From CAVZOY01 sp963777095 (lineage in GTDB: Bacteria; Actinomycetota; Actinomycetes; Mycobacteriales; Geodermatophilaceae): 64,000 bases of DNA. Made by a program: the position numbers and the translations under genes. The DNA is taken from contig CAVZOY010000004.1 of NCBI GenBank assembly GCA_963777095.1, positions 434,001 to 498,000 on the forward strand. The letters run 5' to 3'. The notes under the pieces were generated by a model. The model was not told the origin of the DNA, ran no database searches, and was given only the letters and a program-made list of their open reading frames with translations. This document shows positions 48,915 through 58,147 of the stretch, piece after piece (the stretch's first letter is position 1; each line of letters starts with the position of its first letter).

Positions 48915-49604
48915 ATGGGACACCTGACCTACCTGGGGCTGCTCGTCGGGTGCCTGGTGGTGACGGCGCCGCTCGAGCTGGTGCTGCGCGTGCGGGTCTA
49001 CGCGCGCTGGCGCCGCCTCCTGCTCGCCGTCCTGCCCGAGTTCGTCGTCTTCGTGGTCTGGGTGCTCTACGCGATCGCCCAGGGCCACTGGGACTACTCC
49101 GACGCCCTGACCCTCGGCGTCCGCCTGCCCGGCGGGATCCCCGTCGAGGAGGTGCTGTTCTTCCTCGTCGTCCCGGTCTGCGCGGTGCTGGCGCTGGAGG
49201 CGGTGCGCCGGGTGACGGGCTGGGACGCCGGCTACCCCGCCGAGGAGGCAGAGCGCGTGAGTTACTCCGCGCTGGCCGTGACTGCCGTCGTCGGCGTCCT
49301 GGTCGTGGACCTGGCCGTCTACCGCACGCGCATGGTGACCCGGCGGGTCTTCTGGGTCGCCTACGCGATCGTGATCGTCTTCCAGCTGCTGATGAACGGC
49401 GTCCTGACCGGTCTGGACGTCGTCACCTACGACCCGGCCACCATCTGGGGCCCGCGGATCGCCTACGCGCCGGTCGAGGACCTGCTGTTCGGCTTCGCCA
49501 TGGTCACCCTGACCCTCGCCAGCTGGGCCGCGGTCAACCGGCGGGCGAACACCGCCAGGCGGCGCGGCTTCGACACCCGCACCCGGCGGTCGAGCACCCG
49601 GTAG
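48915..49604 (+). CDS. Lycopene cyclase, fused CrtYc-CrtYd type
   Basis: 229 residues with about six membrane helices. Both halves of the heterodimeric actinobacterial cyclase are in one chain: the first carries PEFVVFVVWV and IPVEEVLFF, the second APVEDLLFG. The paired PxE(E/D) motifs are required in this class. It would form beta- (or epsilon-) rings on lycopene. It converges with crtB and the two reading frames overlap by 142 bases. Confidence 0.87.
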   Translation: MGHLTYLGLLVGCLVVTAPLELVLRVRVYARWRRLLLAVLPEFVVFVVWVLYAIAQGHWDYSDALTLGVRLPGGIPVEEVLFFLVVPVCAVLALEAVRRVTGWDAGYPAEEAERVSYSALAVTAVVGVLVVDLAVYRTRMVTRRVFWVAYAIVIVFQLLMNGVLTGLDVVTYDPATIWGPRIAYAPVEDLLFGFAMVTLTLASWAAVNRRANTARRRGFDTRTRRSSTR

Positions 49605-50427
49605 TCGGCCTTCTCGATCTCGGTCAGGATGCCGCCGTACAGGGCGGTGGCCGCCCGCACGCAGTCGCGCGACTCCGGCGCCAGCATCGGCGTGCCGGGG
49701 GCGGCGTCGTCGTAGCGCCGCCGCACGACGTCGGCCATCTCCTGCATCAGCGCGCGGAACCGCGCATCGTGCCGCTTCGCCAGGATCTGCTCGCGGGTCA
49801 CGCCGTGCGCGGCCATGAGGTCCTCGGGCAGGTAGATCCGGCCGCGGTCGGCGTCCTCGCCGACGTCGCGGAGGAAGTTGGTCAGCTGGAACGCCTCGCC
49901 GAGCGCGACGGCGTGCGGCGCCGCCTCCTCGCGCGTCACGCCCGGGGCGGTGCCCAGCACCGGCAGCACCTGCAGGCCGATGACCGACGCCGAGCCCCAC
50001 ATGTATCGGTCGAGCGCGTCGAGGTCGGCGTACCCGGTGACGGTCAGGTCGCTGGTCATGGCGGCCAGGAAGTCGACGAGGTGCTCGACGGGGATGTCGA
50101 AGCGGCGGAAGGTGTGCACGGTCGCCAGCCGGACCGGGTCGTCGGACCAGCCGTGCTCCAGCTCGGTCGAGCAGCGCGCGCGACCAGTCGGCGAGCTCGC
50201 CGGCCGGGTCGGCGCCGGGCACGTCGACGAGGTCGTCGGCGGTGCGGGCCGCGGCGTACAGCGCGTGCACGGCCGGCCGACGGTCGGGGGTGAGCAGCCG
50301 GGTGGCCAGGTGGTAGCTCTTGCCGTGCCGGGCGTTGATCACGGCGCAGTGCCGGTAGGCGGCGGCCAGCACGGCCTGCCGCTCGGCCGGGTCCGTGGGC
50401 GGCGAGCGGCCGCTCGAGGGTCGTCAT
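49463..50427 (-). CDS. crtB: Phytoene synthase, two frame breaks
   Basis: About 320 residues from ATG at 50427, which overlaps the crtI stop (ATGA). Condenses two GGPP into phytoene. First Asp motif in YAAARTADDLVDVPG, second in NFLRDVGEDADRGRIYLPED. Breaks near 50386 (one surplus C in GCCGCCCACGG) and 50170 (around CTGCTCGACCGAGCTGG). The length modulo 3 fits two surplus bases. The C-terminal tail overlaps the lycopene cyclase gene on the opposite strand. Confidence 0.88.
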
Positions 50428-51935
50428 GACGACCGGCCCGGTGATCCGTTCGGCGGCCAGCCGCCCGCTCATCAGCACCATGGGGACGCCGACGCCGGGC
50501 TGCACCGTCGACCCGGCGAGCACCACGTTGTCCGGGCCGGAGCGCGGCAGGGTCGAGGGCCGGAACGGGCCGGTCTGCCCGAAGGTGTGCGCCAGCGCGA
50601 ACGGTGTGCCCGCCGCCATGCCCTGCGCCGCCCAGTCGGCGGGGGTCATGAGCTCCTCCACCTCGACCGCGCCGGTGATGCCGGTCCAGCCGCGGGCCTC
50701 GAGCACGGCCAGCACCTCGTCGCGGTACCGCGGGCCGAGGGCGTCCCAGCGCAGGTCGGGGTTGCCGCCGCTGCGCCGGTCGAGGTTCGGCGTCGGCGCG
50801 ACCACGCTGAGCACCTGCCCGCCGTCGGGCGCCAGGGACCGGTCGGTCACCGACGGCATGCTGACCAGCAGGCTCGGGTCGCTCATCGGCCGGCCGCTGC
50901 GGGTCAGCTCGTCGAAGACCTGCTCCCAGGCCGCGCCGAAGCTGATCGTGTGGTGCGCCTGGCCGGGCAGCTCGTCGCGGACGCCGAGGTGGATCGCCAC
51001 GCACGACGGCGACCACACCGGCCGGCGCGGTGGCCGCAGCCCGGGCACGAGCCGCCACGGCTGGTCGGCGGTGACGACGACGGCGTCGGCGGGCAGCCGC
51101 TCGCCGTCCGACGTCCGGACGGCGGTGACCCGTGACCCGCTGACCTCGAGCTCCGCCGACGTCCCGTAGCGGAACCCGACGCCGGCGTCGGCCGCGGCGG
51201 CGGCCAGCGCGCGCGGCACGGCGGCGATGCCACCCATCGGGTGCCAGACCCCGGCGCCGATGTCGAGCTGGGCGATGACCGCGTAGGCGGCGATCGCGCG
51301 GAACGGCGAGACGCCGGCGTAGAGCGCCTGGAAGCTGAACAGCCGTCGCAGCCGGTCGTCGGTGAACGCGCGCTCGACGTGCGACGACAGCCGGCGGAAG
51401 CCGCCGCGCCGGATCAGCGTGGCGAGCTCGGGGCCGAGCAGGTCCAGCGGGGTGTCGAGATTGCGGTCGATGAAGGTGCGCAGCTGGAGGTCGTAGAGGT
51501 TCGACAGGTCGGCGAGGTAGCGGCGCAGGCGGTCGGCCTCGGCCGGACCGGCCAGCCGGGCGACCTCGCCGGCGAACGCCTCGGGGTCGGCGTGCACGTC
51601 GAGGTGCGAGCCGTCGGCGAACTGCGCCCGGTAGCTCGTCTCGAGCGGGACGAGGGTCGAGCCGCTCCTCGAGCTTCTCGCCGACCGCGGCGAGGGTGTC
51701 GGCGAGCACCTCGGGCGCGGTGAACACCGACGGGCCGGTGTCGAGGGCGTAGCCCTGCCGCTCGATCGCGGCCGGCACGGCCGCCGGGGCCGTCGCCGCG
51801 CTCGACGACGGTCACCTCGCGGCCCGCCCCGCGCAGCCGCAGCGCGGTGGCCAGCCCGGCGAGGCCGGCCCCGACGACGACGACGCGGTCCGTGCGGCCC
51901 GGGACGGTGCGCAGCCGGCGGCGCGGCAGCGCCAT
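50424..51935 (-). CDS. crtI: Phytoene desaturase, three frame breaks
   Basis: About 503 residues. FAD motif VVVVGAGLAGLATALRLRG near the N-terminus, YALDTGPSVFTAPEVL, and the C-terminal signature TVQPGVGVPMVLMSGRLAAERI (quoted by its core QPGVGVPMVLMSG). Introduces double bonds into phytoene to give lycopene. Breaks near 51783 (surplus base in GCCGGCC), 51664 (CGGCTCG) and about 50437 (CCGGGCCGG). The last creates a TGA that overlaps the crtB start in the standard way. Total length of 1,512 nt fits three surplus bases. Confidence 0.88.
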
Positions 51936-53029
51936 CAGGCCGTGCGCGAGGTCGCTGCCGATGGCCAGCGCGTGCAGCGCGGCGCGGGCGTCCTCGCGGC
52001 AGCGGCGCGGCGTCGATCGCCGCGCGCGCCTCGGCGGTGCGCTCGGCGATGATCTGCTCGACCCGCGCCCGCGCCCCGGTCGACTCGATGAGCCGGCGCA
52101 GGGCGTCGAACTGCTCCGGCCCGGCCGACGGGTTGCCGAGCGAGTCGCGCAGCAGCCGCCGTCCCTCGTCGTCCGCGTGCTGCTCGGCGAGCGCTATCAG
52201 CAGGGTCTGCTTGCCCTCGCGCAGGTCGTCGTCGCAGGACTTGCCGGTGACGGTGGGGTCGCCGAACACGCCGAGGACGTCGTCGCGCAGCTGGAACGCC
52301 TCGCCGAGGGGGAGGCCGATCGCGCTGTAGGCGTCGCGGACGCGCGGGCCCGGCTCCGGCGAGGGCGGCGCCGAGCAGCAGGGGACGCTGGATCGTGTAG
52401 CCGGCGCTCTTGTACCGGGCGACCTTCATGGCGCCCTCCGGCCCGGGCAGCCCGCCGCCCGCGCGGAGCAGGTCGAGGTACTGGCCGGCGGTCACCTCGG
52501 TGCGCATGGTGTCCCAGACGGCGCGCGCCCGGGTCAGCGCCGACACCGAGACGCCGCTGCGGCGCAGCAGCTCGTCGGACCAGACGAGGGCGAGGTCGCC
52601 GACCAGGATGGCCGCGCCGACGCCGAACAGCTCCTTGTCGCCGGACAGGCCCTCGTCGCCGTGCTTCGCGGCGAAGCCGACGTGGGTGGCGGGGCGGCCG
52701 CGGCGGGTGGTGGCGCCGTCCATGACGTCGTCGTGCACCAGGGCGCTGGCGTGCACGAACTCCAGCGCGGCGACGGCGCGCAGCACGGCCGCGTCGTCCT
52801 CCGGCGGTTCGCCGGTCTCCAGCAGGCCGCCGCGCCAGCCCCAGTAGGCGAAGAGCGGGCGCAGCCGCTTGCCGCCGGCGGCGAGCTCGCAGAGCTCGTC
52901 GATGACCGCCTCGAGCGACGGGTCCATCGCGGCGAGCACCTCGCGCTGGCCGGCGAGGAACGCCTGGAGCGCGTTCCAGACCGCCTCGCGGACGCGCGTC
53001 TCGTCGGCGGGTGTGCCGGCGGCGGGCAT
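51936..53029 (-). CDS. idsA2: Geranylgeranyl diphosphate synthase (IdsA2 type), two frame breaks, 3' end unclear
   Basis: Polyprenyl synthase making GGPP for the carotenoid genes downstream. First Asp motif in [17 protein letters not shown], second [18 protein letters not shown] (with G in place of the last Asp, usual for this group), then REGKQTLL. Breaks near 52362 (surplus base near [19 protein letters not shown] restored) and 51999 (CTGCCGCGAGG). After the second correction the frame shows no stop before the crtI start and is in frame with it, so the end given is nominal. Either a third break is hidden or the genes are fused. Confidence 0.85.
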
Positions 53030-53222
53030 GCGGTCCTCCGCGCCGTGGGTCACCGGGTCAGTATGGCGCAACACGGCGGGGCGCGACCGGGCGCGCGGGG
53101 AGGCCGGGGCGGTCTCGTCGCCCGGTGCCGTGGTGGATTCCGTCTCCGCCCAGGTGATGGCCATGTGCAGGCTTCGCTCCGACGGGGGAATCCGGATGCA
53201 GCGACCCGTACCCTTTCTCGTC

Positions 53223-54134
53223 GTGAGCCGGACCGTGCGCGAACTCCTCGCCGAGGAACGCCCGACGTGGTCCTTCGAGTTCTTCCCGCCCAAGACTCCC
53301 GAGGGCGAGGCGCAGCTGTGGACGGCGCTGCGCGAACTGGAGCGCCTGCAGCCCTCGTTCGTCTCGGTCACCTACGGGGCCGGCGGCTCCACGCGCGAGG
53401 GCACCGTGTCGGTGACCGAGCGGATCGCGACCGACACGACCATGACGCCGCTGGCGCACCTCACCGCCGTCGACCACAGCGTCGGCGAGCTGCGGCACGT
53501 GATCAGCCGGCTCGCGGCGGCCGGCGTCCGCAACATCATGGCGCTGCGCGGGGACCCGCCGGGCAGCGATCCGCAGGCCGAGTGGATCGCGCACCCGGAG
53601 GGGCTGTCGTACGCCTCGGAGCTGGTCGAGCTGATCCGCTCGATGGGCGACTTCTCCGTCGGCGTGGCCGCGTTCCCCGAGCGGCACCCGCGCTCGCCCG
53701 ACTTCGACACCGACGTCGAGATGTTCGTGGCCAAGTGCCGCGCGGGCGCCGACTTCGCCGTCACGCAGATGTTCTTCCGGCCCGAGGACTACCTGCGCAT
53801 GCGCGACCGGGTGGCCGAGCGGGGCTGCGACGTCCCGATCATCGCCGGCGTCATGCCGGTGACCAACGTGCGCCAGATCGCGCGGATCGTGCAGCTGTCG
53901 GGGCAGGCGTTCCCGGCGGACCTCGCGGAGCGCTTCGAGGCCCTGGACGGCGACCGCCCGGAGGACAAGGCGGCGGTGCGGGCGTTCGGCGTCGAGGTGG
54001 CCACCGACATGTGCCGGACGTTGCTCGACGAGGGCGTGCCGGGCATCCACTTCATCACCATGAACCGGTCGACGGCGACCCGCGAGGTGTACGCCAACCT
54101 GGCCGCGACGACGGCGGAGGTCGCGGGCCGCTGA
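53223..54134 (+). CDS. metF: Methylenetetrahydrofolate reductase
   Basis: 303 residues from GTG, intact. FAD/NADH-dependent reduction of methylene-THF to methyl-THF for methionine synthesis. [36 protein letters not shown] and [11 protein letters not shown] with the later GVMPVTN are characteristic. It is divergent from the GGPP synthase gene, as in the Rv2172c/Rv2173 region of mycobacteria. Confidence 0.94.
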   Translation: MSRTVRELLAEERPTWSFEFFPPKTPEGEAQLWTALRELERLQPSFVSVTYGAGGSTREGTVSVTERIATDTTMTPLAHLTAVDHSVGELRHVISRLAAAGVRNIMALRGDPPGSDPQAEWIAHPEGLSYASELVELIRSMGDFSVGVAAFPERHPRSPDFDTDVEMFVAKCRAGADFAVTQMFFRPEDYLRMRDRVAERGCDVPIIAGVMPVTNVRQIARIVQLSGQAFPADLAERFEALDGDRPEDKAAVRAFGVEVATDMCRTLLDEGVPGIHFITMNRSTATREVYANLAATTAEVAGR

Positions 54135-54141
54135 CGTCGGG

Positions 54142-54765
54142 TCAGCCGGCAATCTTCAGCCGGCCGAGCTCTGCGGCCGCGAGCGACGCGGCCTTGCGCA
54201 GGGCGACCCGCTCCGCGAGGTAGCCGCCGAACATCCCTACGACGGGGAGGTTGGACAGGGCCCGGGCCCCGAGGTGCCCCTTCGGGCGGGCGTCGAGCGT
54301 CTCGTCGATCCGGGCGAGCAGTCGCGAGGTGCGCCACAGCCGCTTGGCGACGTGGTGGCCCTGCGGACCGAACGCCTCCTCGCGGTAGGTGGCATTGCCT
54401 GCCTTCAGCAGCGGCTCCACCTGCGCCGCGGTCAGCTCCCGGTCCAGCAGCACGCGCGCCAGCAGGGCGACCCGCTCGGCGGGAGCGCGTACGCCGTGCT
54501 CACCGGCGACGCCCAGGACGACGACCGACTGGACGGCGGCGCCGACGGCGTTGCCCAGGGGCAGGAGGTCGGCCAGCTTGCCGACGACGCGGGGGAGCGC
54601 CGACGCGCCCGCGGCCACGCTCGAGACCCGCTCTGCCCACCACCGGTCGCGGTCGGCCTGCGGGCGGGCCGGGGGCCGGCCGAGCCATTCGGCGAGCGGG
54701 GTGACGAGCCGGTCGACCCGGCGCAGGACGTCGACGGCGACGGCGTCGCTGATGGGAGTGGCCAC
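54142..54765 (-). CDS. Hypothetical protein
   Basis: 207 residues from GTG at 54765, intact. Helical, with a moderately hydrophobic central stretch (LGNAVGAAVQSVVVLGVAGEHG) and a basic C-terminal third that includes a gly-rich SNLPVVGMFGGYLAERVALR segment. No catalytic motif or signal peptide seen. It converges on metF with only 7 bases between stops. Confidence 0.65.
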   Translation of the reverse strand: MATPISDAVAVDVLRRVDRLVTPLAEWLGRPPARPQADRDRWWAERVSSVAAGASALPRVVGKLADLLPLGNAVGAAVQSVVVLGVAGEHGVRAPAERVALLARVLLDRELTAAQVEPLLKAGNATYREEAFGPQGHHVAKRLWRTSRLLARIDETLDARPKGHLGARALSNLPVVGMFGGYLAERVALRKAASLAAAELGRLKIAG

Positions 54766-54889
54766 GGAGGGCGGTTGCCCAGGTTCTCGTGCACTCACGC
54801 ATCGGCGGGGCGGACGGACTCTCCGGCCCGATCGCCCTACCGTGCGCACGGTAGTGACAGCCGTACCCGCTGCAACCGGTCTCGGGAGC

Positions 54890-55954
54890 GTGAACGTGGA
54901 CCACCCCGCCGTCGCGCGCCGCCTGGGCGCGGCCCTGGTCCTCGGACTGGCCGTGACCACGGTGACGGCCTGCGATTCGTTCGCCCGACCGGAGCCGGTG
55001 GCGAGCGCGCCCAGCACCTTGGCCCCTGCGGCGCCGCCCCCACCCGTGCGGTGGCCGCTGACCGGCGTGCCGACCGAGAACGAGACGGACGTGGACCGGC
55101 CGGCGCTCGCGGTGAAGATCGAGAACTCCGTGGACGCGCGCCCGCAGACCGGGCTGAACGCCGCCGACCTCGTCTGGGAGGAGGTGGTCGAGGGCGGCAT
55201 CACGCGGTACGTCGCCGTCTACCACTCGCAGATGCCGGCGGAGATCGGGCCGGTGCGCTCGGTCCGCCCGATGGACGCGGCCATCGCTGCGCCCCTCGGG
55301 GGCCTGTTCGCCTTCTCCGGCGGGCAGCCCGACTTCGTCGCCGCCGTCGGCGCCGCGGGGCTGCAGGTGGTCAGCCACGACGCGGGAGCCCCCGGCTTCT
55401 ATCGGCTCGACACCCGGTACGCGCCGCACAACGTGTACGCCGACACCCGGGTGTTCGCCGGCCTCGCCGACGTCGATCACATGGCGGCGCCTCCGGAGCA
55501 GTTCGACGTCGCCTCCTCCGGTGAGCAGCCCACCGCCGTCGCGGCCGGTACGCCCGCCTCCGTGGTGCGGGTGGTCATGTCGAACAGCAGCAGTCCGCGG
55601 TGGACGTGGCGAGCGTCGGCCGGCGCGTGGCTGCGCGCGGAGGGCGACACCCCCGCGGTCGAGGCCGACGGCTCCCGGCTGCACGCGGCGAACGTCGTCG
55701 TCCTGCGGGTCGACGTCCAGAACACCAGTTACGTCGACCCGGCGGGCAACCCCGTGCCCGAGACGGTGATGGTGGGCGAGGGCGACGCTCTCGTGGCCAC
55801 CGGCGGGCACACCCTGGCCGTCCGCTGGTCGAAGGCGTCACCGGATGCCCCGGTGGTCCTCAGCTCGTCGACCGGCGGTCCGGTCCGGCTCGCGCCGGGG
55901 AGTACGTGGATCGAGCTGGCTCCGAAGGGGACGGGCCCCGTCTCGGTGCGCTGA
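54890..55954 (+). CDS. DUF3048-domain lipoprotein (YerB-like)
   Basis: 354 residues from GTG at 54890; a nearer GTG at 54896 is possible. The lipobox TVTAC is near residue 25, followed by a Pro/Ala-rich linker. The DUF3048 domain has RPALAVKIENSVDARPQTGL, ADLVWEEVVEGGITRYVAVYHS (core WEEVVEGGITR), GPVRSVRPMD and the C-terminal TWIELAPKG. Extracytoplasmic; function unknown in the family. Confidence 0.9.
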   Translation: MNVDHPAVARRLGAALVLGLAVTTVTACDSFARPEPVASAPSTLAPAAPPPPVRWPLTGVPTENETDVDRPALAVKIENSVDARPQTGLNAADLVWEEVVEGGITRYVAVYHSQMPAEIGPVRSVRPMDAAIAAPLGGLFAFSGGQPDFVAAVGAAGLQVVSHDAGAPGFYRLDTRYAPHNVYADTRVFAGLADVDHMAAPPEQFDVASSGEQPTAVAAGTPASVVRVVMSNSSSPRWTWRASAGAWLRAEGDTPAVEADGSRLHAANVVVLRVDVQNTSYVDPAGNPVPETVMVGEGDALVATGGHTLAVRWSKASPDAPVVLSSSTGGPVRLAPGSTWIELAPKGTGPVSVR

Positions 55955-55973
55955 TCGAGGGGGTGCCGAAAAC

Positions 55974-56023
55974 ACCACCTGACCTGTGGAAACAGGTGGT
56001 ACGACTGCCTGTCAGGCGGTAGT
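55974..56023. promoter_or_regulatory. Two adjacent inverted repeats before the HNH gene
   Basis: ACCACCTG (55974-55981) pairs with CAGGTGGT (55993-56000). Directly after, ACTGCCT and AGGCGGTAGT (56004-56023) pair around GTC with one mismatch. They lie 9-58 bases before the HNH start and may act on its expression, as a terminator for the lipoprotein gene, or as a mobile-element end. Confidence 0.5.
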
Positions 56024-56031
56024 ATTCGTAC

Positions 56032-57216
56032 ATGTGTTCGACCGTATCCGAGACCGCCGAGGTGGTTGACGACGGTGCCCGGCTGGACCGGGTCGGCCGG
56101 CTGGCGGCCGAGCGCAACCGGCTGGACGCGGAGCTGGCCGCCGCGGTGCGCGACTGCGAGGTGCACCAGTCCGCCGAGCACGACGGGCTGAAGTCGATGA
56201 AGTCGTGGCTGCGCACACACACCCGCCTCTCCGGTGCCGCGATCGGCGGAATCGTCCGGCAGGGCCGCGCCATGACGCACCTGCCGGCGGTCGCGGCGGC
56301 CTTTCGGGCCGGGCAGCTCACCGGTGACCAGGTCGAGGTCATCGCCCAGATCGCCACGCCCGACAACCTCGACCGGGCGGCCGCGCAGGACATCGACCTG
56401 GCCGTGGTCGAGCAGGCGTTCGTGGCGATCGCCACCACCCAGCCGCACCAGAGGCTGCAGACCGAGGTCGGCAGCTACCTCGCGCGGCTCGATCCCGACG
56501 GTCCCGAACCCGACCCCACCGAGGACCGCTCGCTGACGCTGGTGCAGCACCCCGACGGCGCGTTCACCCTCGGTGGCGCCCTGGACCAGGTCGGCGGGGA
56601 GAAGGTCGCCACCACCCTGGAGGCCCTGGCCGCGAAATCCCGCAGCGCCGGGGATCCCCGCAGCCGCGCGCAGCGCCACGCCGACGCCCTGGTGCAACTG
56701 TGCGACCTGGCCCTGGCCTCCGGCGACCTGCCGTTCCTGCGCACCGTGAAGCCGCACGTGATCGTCACCATCGACCACCAGGACCTCGCCGACCCGGCGA
56801 CCGGGCCCGGCGCCGCCACCACCGGCATCGGCGCCGACCTCTCCGCCGCGCGCGCCCGCTGGCTGGCCTGCGACGGCGCCGTCACCCGGATCGTGCTGGG
56901 CCCCGACAGCCGGCCCACCGACCTCGGCCGCACCCACCGCGTCGTCCCACCCTCGCTGCGGCGGCTGCTCGACGTCCGCGACCGCGGCTGCGTGTTCACC
57001 GGCTGCCAGGCCCCCACCTGGTGGTGCGACGCCCACCACCTCCTCGAATGGGCCGACGACGGCCAGACCGAACCCGACAACCTCGGCCTGCTCTGCGAAC
57101 GCCACCACACCAAGGTCCACCACGGCTTCCGGATCGAACGACAACCCGACGGCCGATGGCGCACCTACCGACCCGACGGCACCGAGATCGTCCTCGGCAT
57201 GCCACTGATTGTCTGA
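56032..57216 (+). CDS. DUF222/HNH endonuclease-domain protein (13E12 family)
   Basis: 394 residues, intact. The N-terminal DUF222 region includes MTHLPAVAAAFRAGQLTGDQV; the C-terminal HNH nuclease is CVFTGC...CDAHHLLEWADDGQT...NLGLLCERHH. This is the 13E12 repeat family of mycobacteria, present in many copies in Geodermatophilaceae genomes and often thought to be mobile. Its biological role is not settled. Confidence 0.9.
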   Translation: MCSTVSETAEVVDDGARLDRVGRLAAERNRLDAELAAAVRDCEVHQSAEHDGLKSMKSWLRTHTRLSGAAIGGIVRQGRAMTHLPAVAAAFRAGQLTGDQVEVIAQIATPDNLDRAAAQDIDLAVVEQAFVAIATTQPHQRLQTEVGSYLARLDPDGPEPDPTEDRSLTLVQHPDGAFTLGGALDQVGGEKVATTLEALAAKSRSAGDPRSRAQRHADALVQLCDLALASGDLPFLRTVKPHVIVTIDHQDLADPATGPGAATTGIGADLSAARARWLACDGAVTRIVLGPDSRPTDLGRTHRVVPPSLRRLLDVRDRGCVFTGCQAPTWWCDAHHLLEWADDGQTEPDNLGLLCERHHTKVHHGFRIERQPDGRWRTYRPDGTEIVLGMPLIV

Positions 57217-57233
57217 TCGGACCGGACGGCGGC

Positions 57234-58028
57234 TCAGCGCGGCATGTCCGGAGGTCGTGGGGGAGGCGCTTGCAGCGGCGTCAGCGTCCGTGTCATGAGG
57301 TCGACCAATTCGGTCATGGCGGCGTGCACGCCGGCGATCTCTTCGGACACCCTGGACATGCTGCTTCTGTCGGTCGCGGAGGACGCTGTCTGCCTCGTGA
57401 GGTCCTGGATCTCCAGCGCAGTCGATTCCAGGCGCTCGAGGTCGGCAAGGTGCCGGAGCTCTTCCGACAACTGCCCCGCCTGGTCGCGGTACCGGATCAG
57501 CGCGTCGGCTCGGTCGCCCAGTTGGTAGGCGGCATGCTCCAGTGCCTGGTGCTGCCGTTCCCAGTAATCGCCGGCCGGGCCGGGCGGCCGGACGCCCAGG
57601 CGCAACCTCGTCTGGAGGATCCGGAAGGCCAGCTCGATGATCTGGTCCACCTCTGCGGAGCCGTCGAAGGTGGCGCGGCTCCGAGCGAGGTGGGGAGACT
57701 GCCACGCCGGTTCGCAGATCGTTTCCAACCAGGCGCGGCTGGCGGCGGCCGTAACGCGGGCCTCCGTCGTGTCCGCCGCCGCAAGCATCTCCTCCGGGGA
57801 ACGCGGTGACGGACGGGAGACCGGCGAGGTCTGCGTGCTCCGCTTGCGGGTGGCAATGATCGCGACGGCCCCGAGCACCCAGAGGAGGGCTCCGATGCCG
57901 CCCTGGAGGTCCTCGGAGATGCCTCGGAGGGGAGCAGCCACCAAGGGTCCACCCAGGAAGACGAGCAGGACCTGCTGCCACAGCGGACCCTGTCGCCACC
58001 ACCGCCCGAGTCGCTGGAGAAACCTCAT
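57234..58028 (-). CDS. Hypothetical protein with N-terminal membrane helices
   Basis: 264 residues from ATG at 58028, intact. Two hydrophobic segments near residues 17-34 (LWQQVLLVFLGGPLVAAPL) and 42-58 (IGALLWVLGAVAIIAT), then a cytoplasmic helical domain with LRHLADLERLESTALEIQ and RVSEEIAGVHAAMTELVDLM stretches that look like coiled coil. Pro-rich end. Unknown function; it borders the restriction locus and may belong to the accessory island. Confidence 0.65.
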   Translation of the reverse strand: MRFLQRLGRWWRQGPLWQQVLLVFLGGPLVAAPLRGISEDLQGGIGALLWVLGAVAIIATRKRSTQTSPVSRPSPRSPEEMLAAADTTEARVTAAASRAWLETICEPAWQSPHLARSRATFDGSAEVDQIIELAFRILQTRLRLGVRPPGPAGDYWERQHQALEHAAYQLGDRADALIRYRDQAGQLSEELRHLADLERLESTALEIQDLTRQTASSATDRSSMSRVSEEIAGVHAAMTELVDLMTRTLTPLQAPPPRPPDMPR

Positions 58029-58147
58029 CCCGTCTCTCGGTCGCCGTGCCGGCGGGGGGCTACGGCGGATTGCTAACCGGCCGTCGGTCAGGCACCGGTG
58101 AGGCCACAGGGCAGAAGGTGAGGGCACGGGGCCGCCCGGGTGTCGCA

